A stretch of DNA of 5,764 nt, taken from Aquirhabdus sp. (GTDB lineage Bacteria; Pseudomonadota; Gammaproteobacteria; Pseudomonadales; Moraxellaceae). The notes below the pieces were generated by a model. It was not told where the DNA came from. It searched no databases and saw nothing but the letters and a program-made list of their open reading frames with translations. The stretch lies in NCBI GenBank assembly GCA_030149815.1, contig JASLHI010000056.1:1-5764 (forward strand), written 5' to 3'. The translations under genes and the position numbers were made by a program. Of the stretch, positions 5,739 through 5,764 are shown piece after piece. Numbering within the stretch: position 1 is the first letter of the stretch; each line of letters begins with the position of its first letter.

Positions 5739-5764
5739 GTGAGAAATTCGCTCATGTTTCGATG

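Noticed and set aside
5720..5755. Eleven-codon frame (MSEFLTSSIIC) upstream of ppsA
   Set aside because: It has no ribosome site and overlaps the likely promoter and inverted repeat; a leader peptide cannot be supported.
5754..5764. Possible start of a divergent plus-strand gene such as ppsR at the window end
   Set aside because: Only two or three codons are present, so the gene cannot be identified.

Overview
The window looks like chromosomal housekeeping DNA from a gammaproteobacterium, most likely Acinetobacter or a close Moraxellaceae relative. I infer this from the bS6 N-terminus ([20 protein letters not shown]), the E. coli-like PpsA and the moderately AT-rich base composition. No database search was possible. 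All five genes lie on the minus strand, so transcription runs from high to low coordinates.

In order of transcription: (1) ppsA, phosphoenolpyruvate synthase, complete, with a probable TTG start at 5697 and a strong hairpin terminator at 3261-3288. (2) A GYF_2-RDD membrane protein (2361-3188) with its own candidate promoter. (3) A CNNM/CorB-HlyC-type membrane protein with DUF21, a CBS pair and a CorC_HlyC domain (944-2248). It follows a 112-nt gap holding a near-perfect palindrome, a candidate promoter and a five-codon mini-ORF whose stop overlaps its start codon. (4) A second, divergent RDD membrane protein (275-940), whose ATG lies one codon past the stop of gene 3, in the same frame. (5) The first 32 codons of rpsF (bS6), cut by the window edge, behind a near-consensus promoter with a GC-rich discriminator and a leader of about 117 nt.

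Gene by gene, the functions are gluconeogenesis (PpsA), a small membrane-protein cluster of unknown substrate (RDD, CNNM, RDD) and translation (rpsF). Genes 3 and 4 are almost certainly one transcription unit. Gene 2 may join them by read-through. No terminator is visible between gene 4 and the rpsF promoter.

I found no mobile element, CRISPR array, tRNA or rRNA, and no clearly new system. The points most worth a second look are the CNNM gene flanked by two RDD proteins, the coupled mini-ORF before the CNNM gene, and the rpsF leader, where a ribosome-site hairpin and an upstream hairpin are mutually exclusive.
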